DNA of 64,000 nt from Brachycybe producta (taxonomy: Eukaryota > Arthropoda > Diplopoda > Playtdesmida > Andrognathidae), in NCBI GenBank assembly GCA_036925085.1, contig JAUPFP010000019.1:1431001-1495000 (forward strand), written 5' to 3'. Below are positions 11,083 through 20,886 of the stretch, one piece after another. A program made the translations under genes and the position numbers. The notes under the pieces were generated by a model that saw only the letters and a list, made by a program, of their open reading frames with translations, made no database searches and was not told the DNA's origin. Every line of letters starts with the position of its first letter. Within the stretch, counting starts at the first letter, position 1.

Positions 11083-11586
11083 CTACGGGCAAATGCCTTT
11101 ACCGTCTCGGCCTGGCAACTGAACATCTGATCGGTGATGGCCGTCGGGAGCTTCCATTTGAAACGAATGAGCAGACAGCTCTCGTCTTCGCCCGGACACA
11201 CATTCTGACAGTTCAATGAACCGCCAATAGAATACTTGCACAGACTCGTGACTACCCTGCTTCATCGTCTCAAACTCCGAGAAGCAGACACGAGCCTGAT
11301 TTCTCGAACTGAATCGGCTAACCACAGCCTCTTTCAGTTCAGCCCAGGTGAGGTTGGAAGGTTCCACCAAAGAGGCGTAATACTCCTCCGCAGGGCCATC
11401 AAGCTGGTACATAAAGTAACTGCACCTAGACTCATCCATCCAGTGCTGAGCCCGAGCCCGAGCCTTCGCTTCGAACATACGTAGGAAATGTGCCATATCC
11501 TCTCTGCCATCGTAACGGACAAACGAATGGACTGGGTTAAAAAACCCAAATGGCTGAAGTGGGCGTCCAAGCAGCGGCATTAACAC
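11083..11586 (-). pseudogene. Gag capsid-like region of the LTR element
   Basis: Contains the retrotransposon-gag pattern: a Phe/Tyr-rich start, 'MAHFLRMFEAKARARAQHW', then 'YYASLVEPSNLTWAELKEAV' and 'RFSSRNQARVCFSEFETMKQ', as in the capsid C-terminal part of Ty3/Gypsy and retrovirus-like Gag proteins. It sits between the 5' LTR and the protease region. A Cys/His cluster that may be a nucleic-acid-binding knuckle is encoded nearby (about 11750-11810). Fossil: the element's coding is broken. Confidence 0.65.
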
Positions 11587-12344
11587 TGTGAGGTTGTCTG
11601 CTCCGTTCCCCTGAAGTATCAGTTACAGAATCAACTACCGTAGGGTAATGAAAGGTGAACCCTCAGATGCTGTCCGGAGGCGGGCAGAATACCCCAGCCA
11701 TATCCGCTAAGAAACGGCCTGGTTTCTTCCCGCGGAGGTGCCAGCCTGGTTTGCACTGGCGGTGCCTCCCTTCGTGCGGTTTCCCACACAGGCAACAGTG
11801 AAAATCTTGGTACTTCCTTCGGTTCAAATCACCGACTGGGACAACCGTCCTTCCAAATGAAGGACATCGATCCCGAATGCAATCTCCACAATTTGCTGCT
11901 CGGTGAGCCTGGCCAAAAAGGCCCGACCCTCCCATGCAGTATCGTGCGGGATTTCCACCATCTCCCTCAGGAGATGACCACCTTGTCCGACAGGACGGGT
12001 GGCGGTGGAAGCATGGACACTCGGCCATGGCCGAGCGCCATTCCCAATGAGATCACCATCAGTGTCACCGCCTTTCAACAGATTCTCCGGGGAGATTGGC
12101 AACAGTGCCCTTTTGCACCGTGACCCAGTCTCCTTGCAAAGGTCCACCCCGTGGAATATCGCCCATGATGCTTCTCTCCAGAGAATCTTCATCCACGCTA
12201 CCACGCTACTCACCATCCCCAAGTGTACGGTCGACGGTGCAGCTGCACAACTCCAATTCACCGTGCATCCACAGTCAATTAAGGTGAAATACCGCAGTAT
12301 CACAGACAAAAGTCCGTGTGCCACAGTAAAAAATGGCTAGAATT

Positions 12345-12640
12345 CTTACCTACCGATTTCTACCGCGGTCCGTGCCCCATGGTCTACTTCACAGTACAAT
12401 GACTTTTATCACTTTCTACCGTGCTACCATGGACCAAAGTCCGCACCCCACGGTGTAATTGCGGTAAAACCTCTTCACAACCACTTTCCACCATGGTACA
12501 ACAGACCAAAGTCCGAAACCCACGGTGAAATTATGGTCAACAGAGGTAACCGAGGTTACCCAACGGTTTCTGCCGCTGTCCCACGGACCAAAGTCTGTGC
12601 CCAGCAGCGAACTACCATTGCTCAGTGATTTGACCATCAA
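12345..12640. repeat. Diverged tandem repeats in the LTR element leader
   Basis: About three copies of a unit near 85-110 bp, recognisable by 'ccatggaccaaagtccg' and 'cccacggtg' blocks. They lie between the primer-binding site and the gag-like part, the usual place for packaging or leader sequence. Confidence 0.5.
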
Positions 12641-12683
12641 AACGGTCAAATCCACGGTCTATAACCATACAAGAGGCTGGGTA

Positions 12684-12706
12684 CGATTACCCGGTGCCTC
12701 CACCAA
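12684..12706 (-). other. Candidate tRNA primer-binding site
   Basis: Directly inside the 5' LTR the minus strand reads TGGTGGAGGCACCGGGTA. The plus strand there looks like a tRNA 3' end: a T-arm-like stretch, then GGTGCCTCC and a terminal CCA. I cannot assign the tRNA. Confidence 0.5.
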
Positions 12707-12707
12707 T

Positions 12708-13459
12708 TGGAACGACCCGACTGGTCCGTCACAATCCCTCGGGCAACTCTTGTCCCGTCCGAAAGAACTTAAGCAAAACTTATCCGGACACCAGACTCCA
12801 AACGGGGACGGGATCGTACCCGTAGCAGCCCTCTTCATGGTTGACGTGGGAAATGCTGACTCCCTGGAGTCTCTCCCACCGCCACAACGAGAATATCACA
12901 GTGGGAGAGGTCCCACCGCGAGCCGACGTAAGTCACCGGCCGATAAAGGACAGTTGAAGGACAGTTGAATCCCCACAGATTCCCCCCTCACCACAGTAAC
13001 TCCCCAATAAAACACACGACACAGTTGTAAGGTTAAAATAAAAAGGTATTTAATTACTTACTCAGTGAATATGTAATAAAAGCAGTGGTTTACTTTCCAC
13101 ACAACTTGGCTGGTGCAATCCACTAGCCAAGCCCCCATGAAAAGCACAACAAAGCACAATCCAACACAAAGAACAATGGAGGCCACCTTGGCCTCCAACA
13201 TGGATCCTTTCTAGTCACTTGCCTACAACACACTGCCCAGAACAAATGGCTGACTAGGCCATGTATACCTCCAGGCAACTCCACCTGGAGGGGACAGTGG
13301 TCACTTCTGACCTCTCACCCATTGACTCCAATGGTGAGAGGTCTGCTGGCACCAAAATGGCGTCTGACCCAACAGGCTACTGCAAGCTGTCAGGCAGACC
13401 ACCATAGGAAGTTCGTCTGCGCAATCAAAAAATTCGATTGAGCAAACCAGGTTGCCACA
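12708..13459 (-). repeat. 5' LTR of the gag-protease element
   Basis: In element orientation it begins TGTGGCAACCTGG and ends near GGTCGTTCCA. It aligns over its whole length with 6769-7512. A TATA-like box (GTATA near 13265, in the same position as GGTATAAATGG in the other LTR) would be the promoter, and a TTTATTTTAACC stretch lies downstream. Confidence 0.85.
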
Positions 13460-13548
13460 AATGCTAGGCACAATTGCCTGTGAATTTGGCTCCCGTCATT
13501 TATGACGGTTTACCCCACTAGTATTTAATATTTATGAAACAAACATTG

Positions 13549-13900
13549 AACGTATTCAATTCAATCAAGTACACCTGCAATTAGCTCGAGAACCATGTGG
13601 CAGGACAGGCGTTTAGAAATCGGGACGAACACAAGTTGGCTCCGCCCTTTTTATGACGATCGGCAACTTCTAATCGGTTTTTTGTGTGGTTCGACATTGA
13701 AAAGGGCAGAGCATGTGACATCAGAAAACATAACCAACCAATTAGAAGTTGCTGGTCGTCATAAAAAGGGCGGAGCCAACTTCTGTATGTCCCGATATTT
13801 AATTGCCTGTTTCATAGTCTAAATACATTTGGAAAGAAAGATCACAAATATGCATCAGTTCTACTGTAGCTCCTGAAACTCTAGTTAAGACTCTTCCAAA
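13549..13900 (-). mobile_element. LINE 3' fragment, copy 1, with a MITE inserted
   Basis: 'caattcaatcaagtacacctgcaat' and 'ccatgtggcagg' before the MITE, and 'catagtctaa' and 'aatatgcatcagttcta' after it, match the LINE pieces at 14590-14975 and 16600-17880. Only the reverse-transcriptase tail and 3' end region are represented, and some LINE sequence is missing between the two parts. Confidence 0.6.
13605..13810. mobile_element. MITE family A, copy 2
   Basis: 206 bp with ends ACAGGCGTTTAGAAATCGGG and AATTGCCTGT; the two arms are near-complementary over about 70 bp each, with 'gttggctccgccctttttatgacga' and its complement. It sits inside the LINE fragment 13549-13900, so it is younger than that fragment. 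Confidence 0.82.
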
Positions 13901-14589
13901 AAATACTCGTTAGTTCTCTTAAGCATTGTTTCCACGGTGCTATTTTTGATGCTAGTCGCCAGTGAAAACGTACACAGCAGCTGCTCCTTTTATTTGCTAG
14001 CATCTAAAATTTTGTTTTCGTGGCTTAGTAGGCTTAGTCTTCGCATCAAAGTCGAACATGTTCAACTTCGATGCCCGCATGGAACATCTAGCTGGCTGAT
14101 TTAATCAACCGCGCATGCGCGACAAGGCCACCCCAGCAGAAACCTTATTTTTTTTCCCCAAAAACGTTTTATCACAGAATAAAGAGTTATACAGAAGGGA
14201 AACTCCATCATTTTTTTGTGACAAGAGTTTCTTCTGCGCATGCAGATAGAAAATATTCTTCAACATTGCATCCTTTCATATTTAATGTAGTTCTTGGCAA
14301 ACAAAATATGATTGTCATAAAAAGTTATTTATAGATTTGATGTGCTCTCAAACATGTAATTTAGAAGCAATGAGATCGTGCAGGAATGAAGTCAGGAAAA
14401 TATGTTCTAATAAATTGTTTTTCATTACTGTGGGTCCTACCCAAAGTAATCGACCTTTCATTGGTTTAATCAACCCTCGAAAAAAGAAATGATCGATATT
14501 TTCAATGTCTTTTCATGTCATCAAAGTCAGACTCATAGACAAAGACATATTTTTGATAAAACACATTTGCATAAACACCCTGTATAATG
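13901..14589. other. Intergenic DNA with relic repeats
   Basis: No gene. 14165-14215 ('acagaataaagagttatacagaagggaaact') resembles the terminus of the element 41189-42170. A weak inverted repeat around 13930-14030 ('gatgctag' against 'ctagcatc') may be a small foldback relic. Confidence 0.4.
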
Positions 14590-14975
14590 TGGGGAAAATT
14601 CAAATCAATTCAACTGAATACACCTGCAATCAGCTTAAAAGCCATATGGTTGGGGGTACTGCTCCCGATCACAAATTATTGTCATTCAGGTAAAACAAGA
14701 CATCATTGATAAATTGAAATCATTCTAACGAAGATCTATGAACTGGAAAAGAATTCCATAGTCTAATATTAAAATTTGGGGAGGGGGGGGGGGAAAAGAC
14801 TAAAAATATGCATAAGTTCTAGCCATCAATTCTTTGAAAGTCTTTGAATGAAGGCCCGTGTCTTCCCTTACAAGGGTTTATATTTATTAAGTCATTAAGT
14901 AGGGCAATATTATCATTTGTCAGTCTTCTGTGTCAGGTCTTCGGCCTGGTAATGATTCCCATTATAGTGCCTGAC
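14590..14975 (-). mobile_element. LINE 3' fragment, copy 2
   Basis: Aligns with 16600-16754 plus 17082-17290 as one continuous piece, without the MITE at 16755-17073; it thus provides the empty site for that MITE. On the minus strand it corresponds to the C-terminal end of a LINE reverse-transcriptase protein ('...LWNSLPV'-type end) and the 3' region. Joined on its left end to an LTR piece. Confidence 0.6.
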
Positions 14976-15341
14976 GCCTCTAAGTCATTGTTACTTCTCG
15001 AGTACTTGTGTGTAGGCGCACGCAGGCCCTAGGTATAAAGGTCCGTGTCTCGGTTGATTTGGGGTTCATTCTCTGATATTGAAATATGAAATGACTCATT
15101 CAATGGTCCAGTGGCTAAGCAACGACACAGTCGTAACTCTTCTCTGTTTGATGTATCTTAAATGATTGTGTTATCATTCATTCTCTTCTCGCCAATTGCA
15201 TTCCCAGGAAATACGAAGAACGACCCCAGCACCAATTGGAATCAGGCCTAAATCACTCACACTCTCAGCGTAAGGCGGCATCCGCCCCAAACTAAGAGGA
15301 TCTAGACCTGAGACCCGTAACAGGTGCTCTACACAGTTACA
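14976..15341 (+). mobile_element. Partial LTR (LTR family 2)
   Basis: Matches the right two thirds of the solo LTRs 27155-27707 and 47322-47876: TATA-like 'ggtataaaggtccgtgtc', 'cattctctgatattgaaatatgaa', and the terminal 'gctctacacagttaca'. The start is absent. A broken copy. Confidence 0.7.
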
Positions 15342-15590
15342 ATAATTAAAAATGGTGTAAAATGAAAGCCTGTGTAAATATTGCAACCAAACGATGTTAA
15401 TATCTGGACACAACATTCACGAAGAAATTGCAACTTCAGTTGTCGTTAAAATTCAACGTAAAAGCACTAAACGTGGCTAGAATCGAGACCATCTTTATAG
15501 ACACCAGCGCGCGCCACATTAAGGAATACACAAGCCCTGGGCAAAAAAGAAAATAAGCCCCTCAATAAATGGTTCGGACTAACTGACTTA

Positions 15591-15719
15591 GGCCGTTTTC
15601 ACACGAGGATACATGTATGGCAATGCGTGTTTTGATAGATACTGAATTTACATGTACGCCTAAATTCAGTATCTATCATACACGTATCGTCATACACATA
15701 TCCTCGTGTGAAAGTGGCC
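15591..15719. mobile_element. Small foldback MITE (129 bp)
   Basis: GGCCGTTTTCACACGAGGAT... and ...ATCCTCGTGTGAAAGTGGCC form a nearly perfect hairpin. The flanks are CTTA on both sides (15587-15590 and 15720-15723). It has no coding capacity. Confidence 0.75.
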
Positions 15720-15846
15720 CTTATGGTGCATTTCTATTATAGAATATGCTCCCTTTTTTCAATATGTCTCTGGCATTTGACCATTCCGCCCAAGCCTAAT
15801 TAATCCGGCCCTGTTATGCCCATCTAATTTCACTTAACATTGCGTC

Positions 15847-16286
15847 TAGGTGGCCGTTCAAGTATTATGTAACACAATTTAGGCCATTTTTTTACGCGGG
15901 CCCCACCCCCTTACTTTTACGTAACATTCGTTTCTCTTGCGGAACCTCTTTGCAATTCAACACATCCTGTCACTAATACGACGACAGCATACCTACGTAG
16001 AATATGTGGAGGGCCACTTTCACGCGGGATCGTTGCAGGCAACGCGTTTTTGGCAGCAATATTTGGCGCACATTTTAAAATGTCTCAATATGCTGTCATT
16101 ACAGATAGTTGGAGAGTTTTATAATTAGATGAGGTGGAGACTAGTCGAAACTTGGCACCTCCACATTGTTGCAATTATATTTCTTCTGTTACGTAATGGA
16201 GAAGTCAGACACTACCACCCATACCTAACAAATCTGTTAACATCCCGACCCTGAAATGTGTTACCGTAAAACTCGAACGGCCCCTA
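15847..16286. mobile_element. MITE with 'ggccgttcaa' inverted ends
   Basis: The left end TAGGTGGCCGTTCAAGTATT and the right end, whose complement begins TAGGGGCCGTTCGAGTTTT, are imperfect inverted repeats of about 30 bp. The interior carries no gene. The target duplication is not clear. No gene was seen in the flanking DNA 15342-15590 or 16287-16599. Confidence 0.55.
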
Positions 16287-16754
16287 TGGAGCCATGCAAC
16301 ACGTGCTTAATCCACCACGTCTGAATCCTGACCCTAGATACGAAACCTTTTTGAAGTTACAAATTATATAAATACACTACACACCTGGGTCATTTCATAA
16401 CAGAACTCAAAAGGATCACAATGGTTCAAGACACAAAAACCAGCAAACGCCTTATTCTAAATGAGGTTCATAACTAGGTTTATCATACGTCCTCTTTTTC
16501 CCCCGACATGTCCTCTTTTTGGCCCTTAAATTTTTGACAGGTTTTTAAAATACAAGAAAATGTCCGGGTTTTGTTTTTTTCTTTCTTTTTCGCTACTAGG
16601 CCTACACCTGAAACCAGCTTAAAAGCCATGTGGCAGGGGGGATTGCTCCCGATCACAAATGATTGTCATTTAGGTAAAACAAGACATCATTGTTAAATTG
16701 AAATCGTCCTAATGAAGAATTATCAACTGGAAGAGAATTCCATAGTCTAATAAC

Positions 16755-17073
16755 TAGGGGTAGGATTTTGATGCAATATATCAACCGGAATGTTTCTCAC
16801 CATGTGGCACAAGTGCCAATTGTAAGTAACACTCGTTTAGATAAAAAAAAAAATTGTTCTTTCTAATTAAAAAAAAATAGTTCGAGGCTAAAACTTTTAG
16901 TTGACAACTGATAGTAACCAGACATTTAGCCTCTCTAACCAGCCTTTTCTGATTAGAAAAAGCATAATTGCCGTTTGCTCTAATAATGATGATGAGTGAT
17001 TCCTTCACAATTGGCACTTGGGCCACAAATTGAGAAACATTCCGGTTGATATTGCATAAAAATCCGAGCCTTA
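16755..17073. mobile_element. hAT-type MITE (family H1a, copy 1), exact 8-bp duplication
   Basis: Ends are TAGGGGTAGGATTTTGATGC and (complement) TAAGGCTCGGATTTTTATGC, with inverted repeats extending about 65 bp. The duplication is CTAATAAC at 16747-16754 and 17074-17081. It sits in the LINE fragment; the LINE copy at 14.6-15.0 kb has no insert at this place. The same family occurs at 52133-52426. Confidence 0.9.
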
Positions 17074-17421
17074 CTAATAACATTCGGGGAAAAAAAGACC
17101 AAAAATATGCATCAGTTCTAGCCATTAATTCTTTTAAGTCTTTGAATTTCCGTGTCTTCCCCTTGCGAGGATGTATATTTAATAAGTCATTAAGTAGGGT
17201 AATATTATCATCTGCCAGTATACGTCAGAAAAGGACAAGGCTTTCGTCATTTCTTCTGCCTGCTAATGATTCCCATTTTAGTTCCTGAAGCATAGAAGAT
17301 ACACTTTCAGTATACACGTATCTTCCTTTCACAAATCTTGCAGCCCTACGTTGTACCATTTCTATTTCGTGCTTTAAGTTACTTCTATATGGGCTCCAAA
17401 TTGGGGAACAATAATCTAATT

Positions 17422-17833
17422 AAGGCTGTACCGATCACACTTTTTTTTACCGAGCCAATACCGAACCGATCACCCACAAAAAAAATTGACGTGCGGATCG
17501 ATTTAACTGAGGCGATCATGCCGATCTTCACTACCGATTTGAGTTGCTTGTGTCGGCCAAGAGAAAAGCGGTTTACACAAGAACGTATGGAAAAAGAGTT
17601 AAATTATAATTTTCGAGTTTACAAAGCAAATGGCAAGACAACAATTTCCTTTTAAAGATGAATTTCTGATGAAAGTTGGTAATAAATTGATTGACCCCGC
17701 TGCCGTTTTATCCGGGAGCAGACCTAATTGTTGAGTGCGGAATTCGGTTAACATTTGTTTGCCGATCCGATTTTTGCCGATTAGCAGTAAATCGGCAAAC
17801 ATCGGTTCGGCAAAATCGGTTCCGTACAGCCTT
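17422..17833. mobile_element. MITE with AAGGCTGTACCGA ends
   Basis: Inverted ends AAGGCTGTACCGATC and (complement) AAGGCTGTACGGAACCGAT; the interior repeats 'ccgatc' and 'atcggcaaa' motifs. It lies within the LINE reverse-transcriptase sequence, with AATT on both sides (17418-17421 and 17834-17837). Removing it with one AATT restores the expected LINE reading. Superfamily not certain. Confidence 0.75.
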
Positions 17834-17982
17834 AATTCTAATAAAGGTCTAACCAAGGTAAAATATCATACCTCTTTTACATTTTCTTTAGTGTTTAAGG
17901 GTGCGTTACGGAAAACGCAACCTCAAACTAGAGACCTACATTGTGTAAAACATTGAATCCAAGCCCAGCCCAGCCCATTGGC

Positions 17983-18040
17983 TTTGTGTAGGCATCTTAA
18001 TTTCCATACTTTAGTATGGAAATTAAAATGCCTACACAAA
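17983..18040. repeat. Near-perfect hairpin, 28-bp arms
   Basis: Left arm 17983-18010 and right arm 18013-18040 are complementary apart from one mismatch, with a 2-base loop (TTTGTGTAGGCAT... against ...ATGCCTACACAAA). Confidence 0.9.
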
Positions 18041-18204
18041 TTCAAATGCTTTCCAAGAAAAGGAACTGCCCCGTTATTGGCTTTAATACGTTTATTTTAT
18101 GAATGGGTCAGTGAGGAATTTGTTATACTTTTATTAATGTGTGAAATAATATATGTGATTCAATTCTATAACATTTGTAAAGAATCCCATGAGAGAAATA
18201 GGAT

Positions 18205-18405
18205 CAAACACCCATCCAAACCCTTGATGCCCACAAAGGCCACAACCTCATGAGGCCCACAAAGCCAATGAGGCTCACGAAGCCCACCAGGCCCATGAAG
18301 CCCGCAAAGCTCACGAAGCCCACAAAGCTCAAGAAGCCCAACAGGCCCACAAAGCTCAAGAAGCCCACCAGGCCCACAAAGCTCAAGAAGCCCACCAGGC
18401 CCATG
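18205..18405. repeat. 27-bp minisatellite
   Basis: Imperfect tandem copies of a unit like 'ggcccacaaagctcaagaagcccacc'. It reads open on the minus strand as a hydrophobic Gly/Phe/Val/Leu repeat, but nothing supports expression. Confidence 0.8.
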
Positions 18406-18452
18406 GGCCTTTAACATAAAAATGCCGGCACAAGGGCTTTATGTAGGTCTCT

Positions 18453-19060
18453 ATCTCGAACTGACTGTACAAAGATTAGAATATATCGCAAGTTGCAATG
18501 TAAATACAGTAAAATTTAAAAAAATTACAATAAATCATTTTTTGTGTTCAAGATTTTTAGGTGTCCTCTTTTCTTGTGAGCAGGATATGGCATAACCCTA
18601 TCATAACGCTTCCTCAGGGACTGATTAAACACAAAACACCAACACTGAGCACTACCAAAATGCCATTTTTCAACTTAACATGTAGATAATTTAATTCATA
18701 GAAGAGAGAAAAAAAACATGCAAATCTAAGAATGGGTGGAGTAGTTATAGTGTAAAAGAGAAGTTGAACACCACAAATGAATCAAATGATCATTGTGACT
18801 CGTCACACAAACAATAAATGTTCACAGTCAAACGTATGTACATAGAAACAATTAATTATCAACACAAGCAACACATGAAACAAAAACAAAAACACCACTG
18901 AATATGTAAAAAAAAAAAAAAATAAGTCCCAGGATGGATAACCCCCACAATGTTGTGTCTATTGTTGTACTCAATGGCAGTCTATCATATTTGCTTAAAA
19001 TGATTCTACCACACTTCAAATATCTGCGTTATAAATTAACCTTAGTTGTAATAACATTTC
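18453..19060. other. Intergenic, nothing recognised
   Basis: AT-rich. No gene or element boundary found. Confidence 0.4.
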
Positions 19061-19725
19061 TTTAGAGGCTTCATCTCAAAATTATTTCGAAAAATCTCCG
19101 CAAAGAGCGCTAGCATCGTTTTTCTATTGAGCCCATAGACCCTATGTTAAAGAAAAAATGTTAATTTTTAAAATACACAGTCGCAGCAATATGTTTATTT
19201 TTAATATTTAAAGTTGTCCAATATTAAGTTTTCAAAGTGCAATGTGCACCTTACAAATATGCTAGTTGATTGATATAATAACATAGTGATAGAATGACAA
19301 AAAATTGATAAGTGCGGTTATATTTTTTTAGAAACTATTTCAAAATCGCTAATTTCTAAATCTTATGTTAAACTCCATTGAGTATGGCGCTTGTAAGCAA
19401 AAAAACATCCATTAAAATGCTTGTAAAAATACGTAAAAATAATTTAAAAAACCACAATTAAACCACAGTGAAGCCAACACATTTGCACACGTGCTGATTT
19501 TTTTCTGGTTTTTTAAAATTATTTTTACGTATTTTTACGAGCATTTTAATGGATTTTTTTTTCTTATTCGGGCGTACTCAATGGAGTTTAACATAGGAGT
19601 TTGAAATTCGCGATTTTGAAATAGTTTTTAAAAATTTAACCGCACTTTCCAATTTTTTGTCATTCTATAACTCGATCAGCATATATTTAAGGTGTACATT
19701 GCACTTTGAAAACTTAACACAATGA
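19061..19725. mobile_element. Palindromic TTAA MITE (family T1, copy 1, right end missing)
   Basis: Starts 'ttagaggcttcat', then the family landmarks 'gagcgctagcatcgttttt', 'caatatgtttatttt', 'aagccaacacatttgcac' and the inverted second half up to 'cactttgaaaacttaac'; after that the match to other copies stops. Full copies are at 49160-49940 and 60110-60892. Confidence 0.8.
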
Positions 19726-20722
19726 AGAAATACTTGAATTTGTTTTATTTTAGAAACTAGAAGGGTATCTCATCAATCAATATTACAAAACAAGCTTTTT
19801 ATGTGAATTTGTAAATTACTCCCCCCCCCCCCCAACTTGTTAATCACATTTTTTAAAATTTTGTCTCTAAAAACATTATTTTGAAAAATATCAACATGGA
19901 ATTACCCTTAAGTTTTTAGTTTCTAAAACACTTTCTGTAGTTTCCATCTGAAAGACAGAGTTAATCAATAGTTCCATAATCAGCTGTTCATAACCATCTT
20001 CTCTCAACATAATTTCCATATATAAGAAAGTTACTTACATCAGTGCCACGTATTATCAGCAAACGGGTAACAAGTGGTCGTGAGAGGCTAAATGCAATGT
20101 TAATGATGATAATATACAGACAATATAACAATTCAAATCGTGCTGTATCCAATCTTTCTGAAAAAAATACGAAACTATATTACTTTGAGAGTTGGTTCGA
20201 ATAAGTTCCAACCCTGTCAAAAATATTGCAATGAATGAGCTGATGTGCAGTTTGTGTGTTTACTATTTATAGACAAGAGAGAAGAAAAAAATGCCATGCA
20301 TTGGATTTTGTTGAATGAATAAATGCAACATATTATATTATGCCCTTAGGCCAGTTTAACATTATATAAGTGAACAGTGTTGGAACCCAGGGAATAGGCG
20401 GGAACAGTTTTACACACGAGTTGAACAAAACCTTGTACAAACGAAGCAGCCATAAAGGGGAAATTCAAAATAACTCCTTTTGTATTAACTAATTAAGCAA
20501 ATGATCAGAGAGAGATAGAGAGAGAGATAGACACATACAGAATCACAAACAAAAGCGTCTCTGAAATTCCTTGTTGTAAATTTTTGTCAGTACCGGAAAC
20601 ACATAAAAGCTGCTCTACGTAAACCGAAGGGCGTCACCGTAATAACATTAAAGGGCTCGCGAGTCAACTGTGGCTGCTTAATGATCAATCCAGTTAAAAT
20701 AATTAACAAAAAAGACCTTCAT
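19726..20722. other. Intergenic, nothing recognised
   Basis: Poly-C run near 19820-19834 and a short 'gagagatagagaga' microsatellite near 20508-20530. No gene seen. Confidence 0.4.
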
Positions 20723-20886
20723 TAGGGTTTCCAATTACCGGTCACCTTATAGCATTACCAGTTTTTGATAATATAGCATTACCAGTTTTTCGGTAATGCA
20801 GCATTACCGAAACGGTAATAACGGTAAATTTCGGTAATAAAGCTAAAAGTTTATATTCCATTTAAACAAAACATTTTATCATTTTT

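Larger units (their letters stand above)
6769..13459 (-). mobile_element. LTR retrotransposon with gag and protease, no pol seen
   Basis: Two direct LTRs (12708-13459 is the 5' one in element orientation, 6769-7512 the 3' one) bound about 5.2 kb. The target duplication is AATG on both sides (6765-6768 and 13460-13463), and joining the flanks restores the family-B MITE seen at 45.6 kb. Parts in order on the minus strand: candidate primer-binding site, gag-like region, retropepsin-like region, then about 2.5 kb with no recognisable reverse transcriptase, RNase H or integrase. The family is probably Ty3/Gypsy-like, judging by TGTAACA-type ends and protease form. Coding is broken in several places. 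The two LTRs differ at roughly one base in 15-20 by eye over the stretch I compared, so it is a moderately old insertion. Without pol it would have needed another element's enzymes. Confidence 0.82.
6631..13481. mobile_element. MITE family B inside Helitron H2, interrupted by the LTR element
   Basis: Left part 6631-6768 and right part 13464-13481 join to give a palindromic MITE with ends ACAGGCAATTGTGCCCAGC and its complement. The uninterrupted homologue lies in H3 (about 45485-45632), and free-standing relatives are at 38613-38752 and 39131-39306. Arms contain 'gcccttttatga'-type blocks similar to family A, so A and B are probably related. Confidence 0.75.
6257..13521 (+). mobile_element. 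Helitron H2, split by a MITE and an LTR element
   Basis: The 5' part ('attaagccaggtctctgtgtg') follows directly after H1. The 3' end is the hairpin CCCGTCATTTATGACGG, TTTACCCC and CTAG at 13518-13521. Without the insert 6769-13463 it is about 570 bp and resembles the intact copy H3 at 45277-45669, including an internal family-B MITE at the same place. The family therefore picked up the MITE before these copies spread. No Rep/helicase coding. Confidence 0.75.
16600..17880 (-). mobile_element. LINE 3' fragment, copy 3, with two nested MITEs
   Basis: Minus-strand translation around 17440-17215 reads 'PIWSPY...EMVQRRAARFVKGRY', then 'LQELKWESLAGRRN', and beyond the nested MITE 'RLWNSLPVD', the C-terminal end of the reverse-transcriptase protein of CR1/L2/Jockey-type LINEs. 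Upstream of the second MITE, 'LVRPLLE' continues the same motif. Only the 3' part of the LINE is present, as usual for 5'-truncated copies. The element at 17422-17833 interrupts the codons for LVRPLLE-LDYCSPIW. Confidence 0.75.
17930..18452. mobile_element. Foldback element carrying a minisatellite
   Basis: AGAGACCTACA at the left and TGTAGGTCTCT at the right are exact inverted repeats; a second inverted pair, the hairpin at 17983-18040, lies inside the left half. The right half holds the 27-bp minisatellite. Limits beyond the inverted repeats are uncertain. Confidence 0.5.

Noticed and set aside
10941-12340. Plus-strand open frames opposite the gag region
   Set aside because: Antisense shadows of the LTR element; no family resemblance, while the minus strand shows gag and protease patterns.
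12684-12706. tRNA gene
   Set aside because: Only a tRNA 3'-end-like stretch is present, placed exactly at the LTR border; it is the primer-binding-site complement.
18166-18417. Gly/Phe/Val/Leu repeat protein on the minus strand
   Set aside because: It is the translation of a 27-bp minisatellite; no splice or start context.
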